Assembly (NCBI RefSeq): GCF_003019675.1
Contig: NZ_CP028105.1
Coordinates: forward strand, 62,001 to 126,000
Direction: 5' to 3'
Source of the DNA: Fusobacterium ulcerans
GTDB lineage: Bacteria > Fusobacteriota > Fusobacteriia > Fusobacteriales > Fusobacteriaceae
DNA length: 64,000 nt
The notes beneath the pieces were generated by a model. That model was not told the DNA's origin, ran no database searches, and was given only the letters and a program-made list of their open reading frames with translations. Position numbers and translations under genes: made by a program. This document shows positions 30,258 to 38,765 of this stretch, in pieces; positions within the stretch are counted from its first letter, which is position 1; the number at the start of each line of letters is the position of its first letter.

Positions 30258-30286
30258 TTGACATATGAGTTTTTTTTTAGTAGTAT
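30258..30286 (+). promoter_or_regulatory. Promoter of the NhaC-argH leader
   Basis: Consensus TTGACA (30258-30263), 17-bp spacer and TAGTAT (30281-30286). It begins a leader of about 270 nt before the carrier gene. Confidence 0.65.
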
Positions 30287-30320
30287 AACTTAGATAAAAA
30301 ATAAAACTGGGGGAAATAAA

Positions 30321-30362
30321 ATGTTATTGAGGCGTGAAAGGCAAGGTATATCTAAATTATAA
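30321..30362 (+). CDS. Arg-rich leader peptide (candidate attenuator)
   Basis: A 13-codon frame reading MLLRRERQGISKL. GGGGG lies seven bases before the ATG, and the promoter is about 30 nt upstream. Three of its codons are arginine, written AGG, CGT and AGG, whereas arginine in neighbouring genes is almost always AGA. Terminator-type hairpins follow at 30462 and 30500, before the NhaC and argH genes. This is the layout of ribosome-mediated attenuation sensing arginyl-tRNA. The coding status is inferred. Confidence 0.5.
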   Translation: MLLRRERQGISKL

Positions 30363-30461
30363 AACTAATATTCCACTTTCAATGGCTGATTGATTATATT
30401 TCTTTTGGAAAAGATTAAAGATGGCATTTATATCTTTATAAGCATAAAAAAGTTTTTGTTT

Positions 30462-30490
30462 AGCCAATAGTACGTCTATTGGCTTTTTTA
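30462..30490 (+). terminator. Leader terminator 1 before NhaC-argH
   Basis: AGCCAATAG and CTATTGGCT form a 9-bp stem with a five-base loop followed by TTTTTTATTT. It lies inside the leader, 70 bp before the carrier gene. AATGGCT near 30381 could pair with its left arm as an antiterminator. Confidence 0.8.
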
Positions 30491-30499
30491 TTTAAAATC

Positions 30500-30527
30500 A
30501 AGCTGGTCATTTATATGGCTGGCTTTT
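30500..30527 (+). terminator. Leader hairpin 2 before NhaC-argH
   Basis: AGCTGGTCA pairs with TGGCTGGCT (some G-T pairs) and is followed by TTTTTAT. It forms a tandem with the terminator at 30462. Confidence 0.55.
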
Positions 30528-30561
30528 TATATTAAAAATTAATTTTAAGGGGGAATTTTTT

Positions 30562-32040
30562 ATGGAAAACTATGGGTTTTTGTCTATATTGCCTATCATA
30601 ATAGCAGTTGCTATGGCAATAAAAACTAAAAATGTAATTTTGTCACTTTTCACAAGTGTATTTCTAGGGGCTCTTATACTGCTGAATTATAATCCTCTTC
30701 TTACTACAAAAACATTGATGACAGATTATTTTGTAAAACAGCTTACTGACAGCTATAATGCTGGTGTTATTGTCTTGATGGTATTCATAGGTGGATTTAT
30801 AGAACTGATGATGAGATCAGGAGGAGCTTATGCCTTTGCTCAAAGTGTTGGTAAATATATCAACTCTAAAACTAAGGCCCAGCTTTCAGCCTACCTTGCA
30901 GGAATAGTTATTTTTTTCTCTGACTTAGGTACTCCATTGATTGTTGGACCAATCTTTGCTCCATTTTTCAAAAAATTAAAAATATCTAAAGAAAAGCTTG
31001 CTTTTATTCTTGATACTACTTCATCACCAGTAGCAGTATTAGTTCCATTTATTGGATGGGGAGTTTTCATCATTGGACTTCTTCAAAAAGAATTTGAAAA
31101 TTTAAATCTAAATCTTTCTGACTATGAAAGTTTTGTAAAAGCAATACCATTTAATACGTATCCACTTCTTGCCCTTACTATTGTTCCTACTTTAGCAATT
31201 ATGAAGCTGGATTTTGGACCTATGAAAAAAGTTGAAGATGATATATTCAACGATACAGAACTTGAAGTTTTAGAGAAAAAAGAGTATATTGTAGAAAATG
31301 CCAAGCCTATCTATGTATGGCTTCCAATTTTGGTTCTTTTAATCACATTATTCTCTATGCTTGGATTTGATTTCATGTTCAGAAGATTTTCTGGAAGTGA
31401 ATTCAGAGCAGCATTGAGCAGTGGATATTTATATGCAGCTATTGTTCTTTCTGTCATGATGTTGATAAATAAGAGCAAAACTTTTAATGAGATATTTTCA
31501 ATATACCTAAATGGTATAAATAAAATGACTCAAATATCTATAATCCTTATACTTGCATGGTCTTTAGGAACTATTAATAAAAATCTTGGTTCTGCTGACT
31601 ACATAGTCCACTTTATAAAAAGTATAAATCTTAATTCTGGATTTATCCCAATGATCGCTTTCTTACTTGGATGTATAATATCATTTTCTACTGGAAGTTC
31701 TTGGGGAACATACAGTATAATGATTCCAATAGTTATTCCTATGGCAGTAGCTCTTAACGCTCCTTTGTATGTTACTATTGGTTCTATACTTTCTGGAGGA
31801 TTATTCGGAGATCACGTTTCACCAATATCAGATACTACTATACTGGCTTCTGCTGGTTCTGGATGCAGTCATATTGAACACGTAAAAACTCAATTCTACT
31901 ATGCATCTATCAATGGAGTAATCTCTATGGGAACTTTCCTTATAGGTGGATTCTTCCAGAGTTATCTTGTTCTTGCAGCTGCTATTGTTTTACAGCTTAC
32001 AATTTTAACAGTTATAAAAATAAAACAGGGAAATAAATAA
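30562..32040 (+). CDS. NhaC family Na+/H+ antiporter-type carrier
   Basis: A 492-residue membrane protein of the NhaC family (PF03553) with about twelve helices. Family segments: VFIGGFIELMMRSGGAYAFA near residue 75, FFSDLGTPLIVGPIFAPFF near 118, FSTGSSWGTYSIMIPIVIPM near 375 and GDHVSPISDTTILASAGSG near 415. NhaC relatives exchange protons or sodium for sodium or for organic ions such as malate or amino acids. Strong AAGGGGG ribosome site. It is followed 34 bp later by argH and preceded by the Arg-rich leader, so an amino acid such as argininosuccinate or arginine may be the cargo. Confidence 0.85.
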   Translation: MENYGFLSILPIIIAVAMAIKTKNVILSLFTSVFLGALILLNYNPLLTTKTLMTDYFVKQLTDSYNAGVIVLMVFIGGFIELMMRSGGAYAFAQSVGKYINSKTKAQLSAYLAGIVIFFSDLGTPLIVGPIFAPFFKKLKISKEKLAFILDTTSSPVAVLVPFIGWGVFIIGLLQKEFENLNLNLSDYESFVKAIPFNTYPLLALTIVPTLAIMKLDFGPMKKVEDDIFNDTELEVLEKKEYIVENAKPIYVWLPILVLLITLFSMLGFDFMFRRFSGSEFRAALSSGYLYAAIVLSVMMLINKSKTFNEIFSIYLNGINKMTQISIILILAWSLGTINKNLGSADYIVHFIKSINLNSGFIPMIAFLLGCIISFSTGSSWGTYSIMIPIVIPMAVALNAPLYVTIGSILSGGLFGDHVSPISDTTILASAGSGCSHIEHVKTQFYYASINGVISMGTFLIGGFFQSYLVLAAAIVLQLTILTVIKIKQGNK

Positions 32041-32074
32041 TTTTGAAATAAATAATTTTTAAGGAGATGTTATA

Positions 32075-33490
32075 ATGCAATTTTTTTCAGGAAGATTTAA
32101 AGAAAAGGCAAGTCATCTTATTCTTGACTTTCATTCATCAATAAACTTTGATAAGAGACTTTACAAATATGATATTATGGGAAGCATTGCTCATGTGAGA
32201 GGGCTTGGTAAACAAGGAATAATACCTGTTTCAGACTGTGAACTTATAGAAAAAACACTTAGAGAAATATTAAATGACATTGAAGAGGGAAAAATTATTT
32301 TCTCAATAGAATATGAAGATATTCATATGAATATTGAAAAAATCCTTATAGATAGAATTGGAGATATAGGAAAAAAGCTTCATACTGGAAGAAGCAGAAA
32401 CGACCAAGTTGCTTTAGATATGAAATTATTTACAAAAGATGAAATAGTAAAAGTACAGGCACAGCTTCTTGATCTGCTTGAAATAATAAATGAAATTGCT
32501 AAAGAAAATATATCTACATATATGCCCGGATTCACTCATCTGCAAAAAGCTCAGCCAGTTTCTTTTTCTCACTATATTTTAGCTTATGCTGAAATGTTCA
32601 GAAGAGATTTTATCAGACTTAAAAATGCTGCTGCTTTAGCTGATACATCACCACTTGGATCTGCTGCTCTGGCTGGAACTACTTATCCTTTGGACAGAAA
32701 TTTCACAAGTTCTATACTTGGGTTCTCTTCTCCTACTTGGAACAGTATGGACAGTGTAAGCGACAGAGATTATCTTATTGAAATAATGAATGCTTTTGCA
32801 CTTATTATGGTGCATCTTTCTCGTTTCTGTGAAGAAATAATAATCTATAGTTCCAATGACTTTGGATATATAGAATTAAGTGATTCTTTCTCTACTGGAA
32901 GCAGTATAATGCCTCAAAAGAAAAATCCTGATGCTGCTGAACTTATAAGAGGAAAAAGCGGAAGAGTTTTTGGAGATTTAATGGCTCTACTTACAACTAT
33001 GAAAGGAATCCCTCTTGCATATAACAAAGATATGCAGGAAGATAAGGAAAACTTCTTTGACAGCCTTGATACAGTAAAAGGATGTCTGGCTGTATTCAAT
33101 GGAATGATTCATACTATGACTGTAAAAAAAGAGAGACTTCTGGCAGCTGCTGCTCAAGGATTTATCAATGCAACAGATGTAGCTGATTATCTGACTGAAA
33201 AGGGAATGAGCTTCAGAGATGCCTATAAAATAGTTGGAGGTATGGTTGCTTACTGTATTGACAACAATACTACTTTCGAAGAAATTTCAATAGAAACTTA
33301 CAAAGAATTTTCTCCTTTATTTGACAAAGATATCTATGAAATGATTTCTATCAAAAACTGTGTGGAAAAACGTTGTACTCTTGGAGGGCCTGGAAAAGAA
33401 AGCATCAATGCACATATAAAATTCCTAGATGAATTTATTAATGAATCTGAAAGTATAGTTACAGATTATAAATTAAACGATATATTATAA
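32075..33490 (+). CDS. argH: Argininosuccinate lyase
   Basis: A 471-residue fumarase/aspartase superfamily enzyme that splits argininosuccinate into arginine and fumarate. Diagnostic segments: GRFKEKAS at the start, LHTGRSRNDQVALDM near residue 105, PGFTHLQKAQPVSFSHY near 150, SPLGSAALAGTTYPLDR near 198, and the lyase signature GSSIMPQKKNPDAAELIRG near 278. No argG or other arg biosynthetic gene is present, only the carrier upstream, so the enzyme may work on imported substrate. GGAGATG supports the ATG. Confidence 0.92.
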   Translation: MQFFSGRFKEKASHLILDFHSSINFDKRLYKYDIMGSIAHVRGLGKQGIIPVSDCELIEKTLREILNDIEEGKIIFSIEYEDIHMNIEKILIDRIGDIGKKLHTGRSRNDQVALDMKLFTKDEIVKVQAQLLDLLEIINEIAKENISTYMPGFTHLQKAQPVSFSHYILAYAEMFRRDFIRLKNAAALADTSPLGSAALAGTTYPLDRNFTSSILGFSSPTWNSMDSVSDRDYLIEIMNAFALIMVHLSRFCEEIIIYSSNDFGYIELSDSFSTGSSIMPQKKNPDAAELIRGKSGRVFGDLMALLTTMKGIPLAYNKDMQEDKENFFDSLDTVKGCLAVFNGMIHTMTVKKERLLAAAAQGFINATDVADYLTEKGMSFRDAYKIVGGMVAYCIDNNTTFEEISIETYKEFSPLFDKDIYEMISIKNCVEKRCTLGGPGKESINAHIKFLDEFINESESIVTDYKLNDIL

Positions 33491-33496
33491 AATAAT

Positions 33497-33559
33497 AAAG
33501 AGGTTGACTCATTAAAAAAAGTATAATTTTAACTTTTTACTTAGTCACCCTCTTTTTCT
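33497..33559. terminator. Bidirectional terminator
   Basis: AAAGAGG.GACT (33497-33509) pairs with AGTCA.CCTCTTT (33543-33555), followed by T runs. It lies between the convergent argH and EamA genes; the loop is long (33 nt). Confidence 0.7.
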
Positions 33560-33560
33560 A

Positions 33561-33974
33561 TTACAATATCATAATAAATGTTCCTATTGTTATAAACACT
33601 CCACCTAAAACAGTTTTTAATGTAACTGCCTCTTTCAATATCACAAAAGCCATTATCATAGTTATAACCACGCTGAATTTATCCACTGGAACAACTTTTG
33701 AAGCTTCCCCTATCTGTAGAGCCTTGTAATAAAACAGCCATGAAAATCCTGTTGCCATTCCTGACAATACCAAAAATATCCAGCTTTTCTGCCCTATATT
33801 TCCTATCTGATTTTGAGTCCCAGTAACAAATACCATTCCCCATGCCATAAACAATACCACAACTGTCCTTATAGCTGTTGCCAGATTAGAATTTATTCCC
33901 TCTATCCCTATCTTTGCAAAAATAGATGTAAGTGCTGCAAATACTGCTGACAGCAATGCAAATATAAACCACAT
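33561..33974 (-). CDS. EamA family membrane protein (single repeat)
   Basis: A 137-residue membrane protein with four helices, matching one EamA half of the drug/metabolite transporter superfamily: WFIFALLSAVFAALTSIFAK at the start, FSWLFYYKALQIGEASKVVP near residue 78 and FVILKEAVTLKTVLGGVFIT near 110. Full DMT carriers have two such repeats; single-repeat forms act as dimers. AGGAGG precedes the ATG. Stand-alone gene. Substrate unknown. Confidence 0.8.
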   Translation of the reverse strand: MWFIFALLSAVFAALTSIFAKIGIEGINSNLATAIRTVVVLFMAWGMVFVTGTQNQIGNIGQKSWIFLVLSGMATGFSWLFYYKALQIGEASKVVPVDKFSVVITMIMAFVILKEAVTLKTVLGGVFITIGTFIMIL

Positions 33975-34170
33975 TTCCTTTCCTCCTGTATAATTTTTTA
34001 ATATACCTTTTAATTCTATTCTTTATATATAAAAAAATCAATAGTTTTGTGTAAATACAGTGTTAATTCCCTTTTCACTTTTTTTTTACTTCAAATTAAA
34101 ACTTTATTAACATCTCTGTCTTAAACTAGAAAAAACATAAAAATACAAATTAAACATATGGAGGAAAAAA

Positions 34171-35202
34171 ATGAAAAAATTTTTAACTATTCTCTTTGCA
34201 GGACTTTTATTGACAAGCTGTCAGTCTAAAGAAAGCAGTTCTTCTCAAAAACCAAAAGAAATCAATGTCTACACTGCTCTTGAAAATGAACAAATACCTG
34301 TATTCCTTGAAAATTTTAAAAAACATCATCCTGATATCAAATTAAATATAACTCGTGATTCAACTGGTGTCCTTATCACAAAAATCTTGGCTGAAAAGGA
34401 TAATCCACAAGCAGATGTAGTATGGGGAACTGCTGCTACTGGACTTCTAATGCTAGACAAAGAAAATCTTTTAAAACCTTATGCTCCAAAAGGACTTGAA
34501 AAAGTTGATCCTAAATTTAAAGACTCTGCTGAAGAACCTGTATGGGTAGGAAATAATGCTTGGATGGCAACTTTTGCAGTAAATAAAACTGAACTTGAAA
34601 AACTTGGGCTTCCTATTCCCAGAACTTATGAAGATCTTCTGAATCCAGGATATAAAGGGCTAATTTCTATGCCCCACCCTACTTCATCAGGTACCGGATT
34701 TCTTGCCATAGCAGGATTTATGCAGGTAATGGGAGAAAAAGAAGCATGGGAGTATATGGAAAAACTTCATGAAAATATGGGGGTATATACTCATTCTGGT
34801 TCAAAGCCTGCTAAACAGGCTGCCAGCGGAGAATATCCAATTGGAATATCTTATGATTATCCTAGCGTAAAACTTATGAATGAAGGAAATCCTATTGAAG
34901 TAGTCTTTCCAGCTGAGGGTTCTGGATGGGATTCAGAAGCCAATGCCCTTATCAACAAAAAAGATATAAAAGAGGAATCAAAAGTATTTCTGGACTGGGC
35001 TATCTCAGAAGAAATGATGAAGCTCTATGGTACTCAATATGCTATAACAAGCATTGATATCAACAACCCTATTCCAAATGGCTACCCTTCTGACCCTGTA
35101 AGCCATCTGGTAAAAAATGATTTTAAATGGCTTGCAGAAAACAAAAATACTATTTTAGATAAATGGAGTGAAAAATTTGGTGCAAAAGCTGAACAAAAAT
35201 AG
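34171..35202 (+). CDS. phnS: 2-aminoethylphosphonate ABC transporter substrate-binding lipoprotein
   Basis: A 343-residue solute-binding lipoprotein: signal peptide with lipobox LLTSC (Cys17), then a type 2 binding fold of the iron/AEP group (VYTALENEQIPVFLENFKK near residue 36, DVVWGTAATGLLMLDKENLL near 87, GLISMPHPTSSGTGFLAIAG near 165, ISYDYPSVKLMNEGNPIEVV near 225). It begins an operon with ATPase, permease, phnX and phnW, which identifies 2-aminoethylphosphonate as the ligand. SD GGAGGAAA. Confidence 0.88.
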   Translation: MKKFLTILFAGLLLTSCQSKESSSSQKPKEINVYTALENEQIPVFLENFKKHHPDIKLNITRDSTGVLITKILAEKDNPQADVVWGTAATGLLMLDKENLLKPYAPKGLEKVDPKFKDSAEEPVWVGNNAWMATFAVNKTELEKLGLPIPRTYEDLLNPGYKGLISMPHPTSSGTGFLAIAGFMQVMGEKEAWEYMEKLHENMGVYTHSGSKPAKQAASGEYPIGISYDYPSVKLMNEGNPIEVVFPAEGSGWDSEANALINKKDIKEESKVFLDWAISEEMMKLYGTQYAITSIDINNPIPNGYPSDPVSHLVKNDFKWLAENKNTILDKWSEKFGAKAEQK

Positions 35203-35226
35203 AAATATCCTGATTCTGGAGGAAAT

Positions 35227-36210
35227 ATGAGTTATTTAGAAGTAAAAAATGTAAATAAATATTATGGAAAATTTCATGCTTTAAAAAATATAAGCTTATC
35301 TATTGAGAAAGGGGAGTTTATCTCCTTTCTCGGCCCCAGCGGCTGTGGAAAAACTACTTTGCTGAGAGTTATATCTGGACTGGAAGAACTTAATTCTGGA
35401 AATCTTTTTCTAAAGGGAAAGGATATCTCTTCACTTCATCCATCGAAAAGAAACTTCTCTATAGTTTTTCAGTCATATGCCCTTTTCCCAAATATGACAA
35501 CATGGGAAAATATAGCTTATGGACTAAAAAATAAAAAAATGCCTAAAGATTTAATAGAAAAGAAAGTTAAAAGTGTATTGGAGATGGTAGGACTTTTTTC
35601 TATCAGCAATAAATATCCCAATGAAATGAGCGGAGGACAGCAGCAGAGAGTGGCTCTTGCCAGAGCAGTTGCCCTTGAACCAGATATACTTCTGTTAGAT
35701 GAGCCTCTTTCTGCACTGGATGCAAAGGTAAGAGAAAAATTAAGAAATGATATCAAGTCCCTGCAAAAGAGGCTTGGACTTACTACTATTATGGTAACTC
35801 ATGATCAAGAGGAAGCGTTATCTATGTCAGATAAAATTATGGTCATGAAAGATGGAGAAATAATGCAGTGGGGAAGTCCAAGAGAGATATATGAGAATCC
35901 CAACTCATTTTTCACAGCAGATTTCATAGGTAAAATAAATTTTCTGGAAAATGGAAAGGCTATACGTCCAGAACATGTAAAAATAGTGTCTGATGTATTG
36001 AGTAATAAAAATAAATTTATAATGAGAGAAATAGAAAGCTGGGAATACTTAGGCCCGTCTTACAGGCTTTTTTTCAAAAATAGAGATAGAATATTGAAAG
36101 TTGAAGTTCCTTGTAATTTTATAAATGAACAAACTTTGAAACAGGGAAATAAATTTTTTCTTGAATTTGATGAAAGCTTCTATCTCGATTTCAGAGATGA
36201 GGTATCATAA
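35227..36210 (+). CDS. phnT: 2-aminoethylphosphonate ABC transporter ATPase
   Basis: A 327-residue ABC ATPase. Walker A GPSGCGKTTLLRVISG is near residue 37, Q-loop VFQSYALFPNMT near 83, signature MSGGQQQRVALARAV near 136 and Walker B ILLLDEPLSALD near 156, with the H-loop in MVTHDQEEALSMSDKI. The C-terminal 90 residues resemble the TOBE-type regulatory extension. The stop overlaps the permease start by one base, so the two are translationally coupled. It powers uptake with the lipoprotein and permease. Confidence 0.92.
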   Translation: MSYLEVKNVNKYYGKFHALKNISLSIEKGEFISFLGPSGCGKTTLLRVISGLEELNSGNLFLKGKDISSLHPSKRNFSIVFQSYALFPNMTTWENIAYGLKNKKMPKDLIEKKVKSVLEMVGLFSISNKYPNEMSGGQQQRVALARAVALEPDILLLDEPLSALDAKVREKLRNDIKSLQKRLGLTTIMVTHDQEEALSMSDKIMVMKDGEIMQWGSPREIYENPNSFFTADFIGKINFLENGKAIRPEHVKIVSDVLSNKNKFIMREIESWEYLGPSYRLFFKNRDRILKVEVPCNFINEQTLKQGNKFFLEFDESFYLDFRDEVS

Positions 36211-37934
36211 TGGAAAAAACTAAAGATGAAGTAATCAGAGAAATACTCACTTGGTTTATCCTTATTTTTTTGATAGTTGCCATAGTTTTTCCTCTGGGGC
36301 TTTTACTGACGAAATCCTTTGAAAACAACTCTGGAGAATTTATTGGACTCAGCAACTTCAAAGAATATTTCTCAAATAAAAATCTTCTTATCTCATTAAA
36401 AAATACATTTACTATCTCAATAGCTTCAAGCGTCATATCTCTGGTACTAGCTTTTATCTATGCCTATGGTGTACAGAGAACTACAATCAGATTTAAAAAT
36501 ATATTCAAATATATAGCCCTCATGCCTCTCTTTGCTCCTACAATGATGCATGGAATATCTCTTGTGTATCTCTTTGGGAGAAAAGGGGCTGTAACTACTG
36601 GTTTTTTTGATAAACTTCCTCAGCTTGCTTTTGATATCAATCTCTATGGTGCTACTGGAATCATAATAGCTGAGGTTTTATATATTTTTCCACAGATATT
36701 TCTGGTATTGAATATTGCTCTTTCTACAACTGACTACAGACTTTATGAAGCTGCTGATATGCTGGGAACAAGTAATTTCAGAAAATTTTTTACTATCACT
36801 CTTCCAAATATGAAATATGGAATGATATCCTCTTTTATTATAGCATTCATACTTTCATTTACAGATTTTGGTGCTCCGAAAGTAGTAGGAGGAAATTTCA
36901 GTGTTCTGGCTACAGATGTATATATTAAAGTAGTTGGGCAGAACAATATGTCTATGGGAGCTGTTGTCAGTATCATTCTCCTGATTCCTTCTGTAGCAGC
37001 ATTCTTTATTGATCAGAAGATACAGAAAAAACAGGGGGTAGTCCTCAATGCAAAATCTATTCCCTATACTGCAAAGGAAAATAAGGCAAGAGATATATTT
37101 TTCTACATTTATACTATATTGATTTGTTTATTTATCATATCAATTTTTGTCACAATATTTGTTTCAGCTTTTTCTAAGCTATGGCCCTATGATCTTAGTT
37201 TCAGTTTTAATAATTTTAAATTTTATGACTATAACGGCGGTATTGAGATATTCTTTAAAAACTCTTTTATTCTTGCAGTTCTTTCTGGAATATTTGGAAC
37301 TTTTATGACATTTATGAGTGCTTACCTTATTGAGAAAAAAGAAAAGAAAACCATAAAGGATAAAGTGATATATTTTCTTTCTCTTGTTCCTCTAGCACTT
37401 CCGGGAATGGTAATAGGTATTTCATATATATTCTTTTTTAATAAAAGCTATTTCACAATACCTTTTTTAAATATAAGTATAATGAACCCTTTTAATTCAT
37501 TGTATAAGACTATCTGGATAATGGTACTGGCAAATGTGATACATTTTTACTCAATATCTTTTTTAACTGCCAACACAGCTTTGAAAAAACTGGACAAAGA
37601 ATTTGAAAGAGTTTCTCTCTCAATGGGAATACCTTGGTACAAAACATTTTCCAATGTAACCTTCCCAATGTGTCTCGAATCAATATTAGAGATATTCTTC
37701 TATTACTTTGTAAATTCTATGGTAACTATTTCAGCTCTTGTATTCCTTTATACATCAAGTCTGAATCTCCTTTCCATAGCAGTAATCAATCTGGATGATA
37801 CAGGGGAGATAGCAAAAGCTTCTGCAATGTCCATAGTAATACTTCTTACAAATATAATAATTAAAATAATATATCAGATAATTTTAAAATTTTTACAAAA
37901 AAGAAAAAATAAAATGAAAGAGGAGAATGTTTAA
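36210..37934 (+). CDS. 2-aminoethylphosphonate ABC transporter permease (fused PhnU/PhnV type)
   Basis: A 574-residue permease with twelve helices and two copies of the binding-protein-dependent transport domain. EAA-like loops appear twice: YEAADMLGTSNFRKFFTITLPN near residue 178 and ERVSLSMGIPWYKTFSNVTFP near 470. Both halves are one polypeptide, as in FbpB-type iron permeases; in proteobacterial AEP systems the two halves are separate proteins. It begins at the ATG overlapping the ATPase stop. Confidence 0.88.
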   Translation: MEKTKDEVIREILTWFILIFLIVAIVFPLGLLLTKSFENNSGEFIGLSNFKEYFSNKNLLISLKNTFTISIASSVISLVLAFIYAYGVQRTTIRFKNIFKYIALMPLFAPTMMHGISLVYLFGRKGAVTTGFFDKLPQLAFDINLYGATGIIIAEVLYIFPQIFLVLNIALSTTDYRLYEAADMLGTSNFRKFFTITLPNMKYGMISSFIIAFILSFTDFGAPKVVGGNFSVLATDVYIKVVGQNNMSMGAVVSIILLIPSVAAFFIDQKIQKKQGVVLNAKSIPYTAKENKARDIFFYIYTILICLFIISIFVTIFVSAFSKLWPYDLSFSFNNFKFYDYNGGIEIFFKNSFILAVLSGIFGTFMTFMSAYLIEKKEKKTIKDKVIYFLSLVPLALPGMVIGISYIFFFNKSYFTIPFLNISIMNPFNSLYKTIWIMVLANVIHFYSISFLTANTALKKLDKEFERVSLSMGIPWYKTFSNVTFPMCLESILEIFFYYFVNSMVTISALVFLYTSSLNLLSIAVINLDDTGEIAKASAMSIVILLTNIIIKIIYQIILKFLQKRKNKMKEENV

Positions 37935-37936
37935 TT

Positions 37937-38740
37937 ATGAAAAAAATAAATCTTGTAATTTTTGACTGGGCTGGAACTGCTGTTGATTATGGGTGCTTTG
38001 CTCCTGTACAGGTCTTTCTTGAAATATTCAAAGAAAAAAATATAGATGTAACACTGGAAGAAGCAAGAGGCCCTATGGGAATGCTGAAAATAGATCATAT
38101 CAAAGCTATGCTGTCACTTGACAGAGTTACTGCTCTATGGAATGAAAAATATAATAGAATGTGGAATGAAAATGACATAGAAGAGCTTTATAAAAATTTT
38201 GAAAACAAGCTTTTTAAAATACTCGCTGACTATACTGAACCTGTTCCACACTGCATAGAAACTGTAAATATTTTGAGGGAAAGAGGATTGAAAATAGGTT
38301 CAACAACAGGATACACACAGGAAATGATGGACATTGTCACTGCTGGGGCAAAATCTCAGGGATATTCTCCAGATTACTATACTACTCCTAATGCTGTTCC
38401 AGCTGGAAGACCTGCTCCATATATGATATATCAGAATATGCTTACTCTTGGAGAAGAGGACACAGACTGCGTTATAAAAATCGGAGATACAATCTCTGAC
38501 ATTAAAGAGGGAAGAAATACGAAAGTGTGGACAGTTGGAATATTAAAAGGAAGCAGTGAACTAGGATTATCCCTTGAAGAAGTAAACTCTCTTTCTGAAA
38601 AAGACTTGAAAGAAAAGATGGAAAAAACAGCTGAAAAAATGCTTTCAGCAGGAGCTCATTTTATAATAGAAGACATTTCAAAAGTTCCATATATTATAGA
38701 TATTATCAACAACAAATTAAAAAACGGCGAAAGAGCCTAA
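37937..38740 (+). CDS. phnX: Phosphonoacetaldehyde hydrolase
   Basis: A 267-residue HAD-superfamily enzyme that hydrolyses phosphonoacetaldehyde to acetaldehyde and phosphate (EC 3.11.1.1). The nucleophile Asp10 lies in VIFDWAGTAVDYG, and Lys51 in GPMGMLKIDHIK is the Schiff-base lysine unique to this family. GSTTGYTQEMMD and KIGDTISDIKEG are HAD motifs II and IV. It starts two bases after the permease stop and works with phnW in a two-step route from 2-aminoethylphosphonate. Confidence 0.96.
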   Translation: MKKINLVIFDWAGTAVDYGCFAPVQVFLEIFKEKNIDVTLEEARGPMGMLKIDHIKAMLSLDRVTALWNEKYNRMWNENDIEELYKNFENKLFKILADYTEPVPHCIETVNILRERGLKIGSTTGYTQEMMDIVTAGAKSQGYSPDYYTTPNAVPAGRPAPYMIYQNMLTLGEEDTDCVIKIGDTISDIKEGRNTKVWTVGILKGSSELGLSLEEVNSLSEKDLKEKMEKTAEKMLSAGAHFIIEDISKVPYIIDIINNKLKNGERA

Positions 38741-38765
38741 AACAGTTAAGCTGGAGGAATTAAAC

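Noticed and set aside
30301-30460. Known riboswitch (lysine, glycine, TPP, T-box, guanidine) in the NhaC leader
   Set aside because: None of the conserved sequence blocks of these classes could be found; the short Arg-rich frame explains the layout better.
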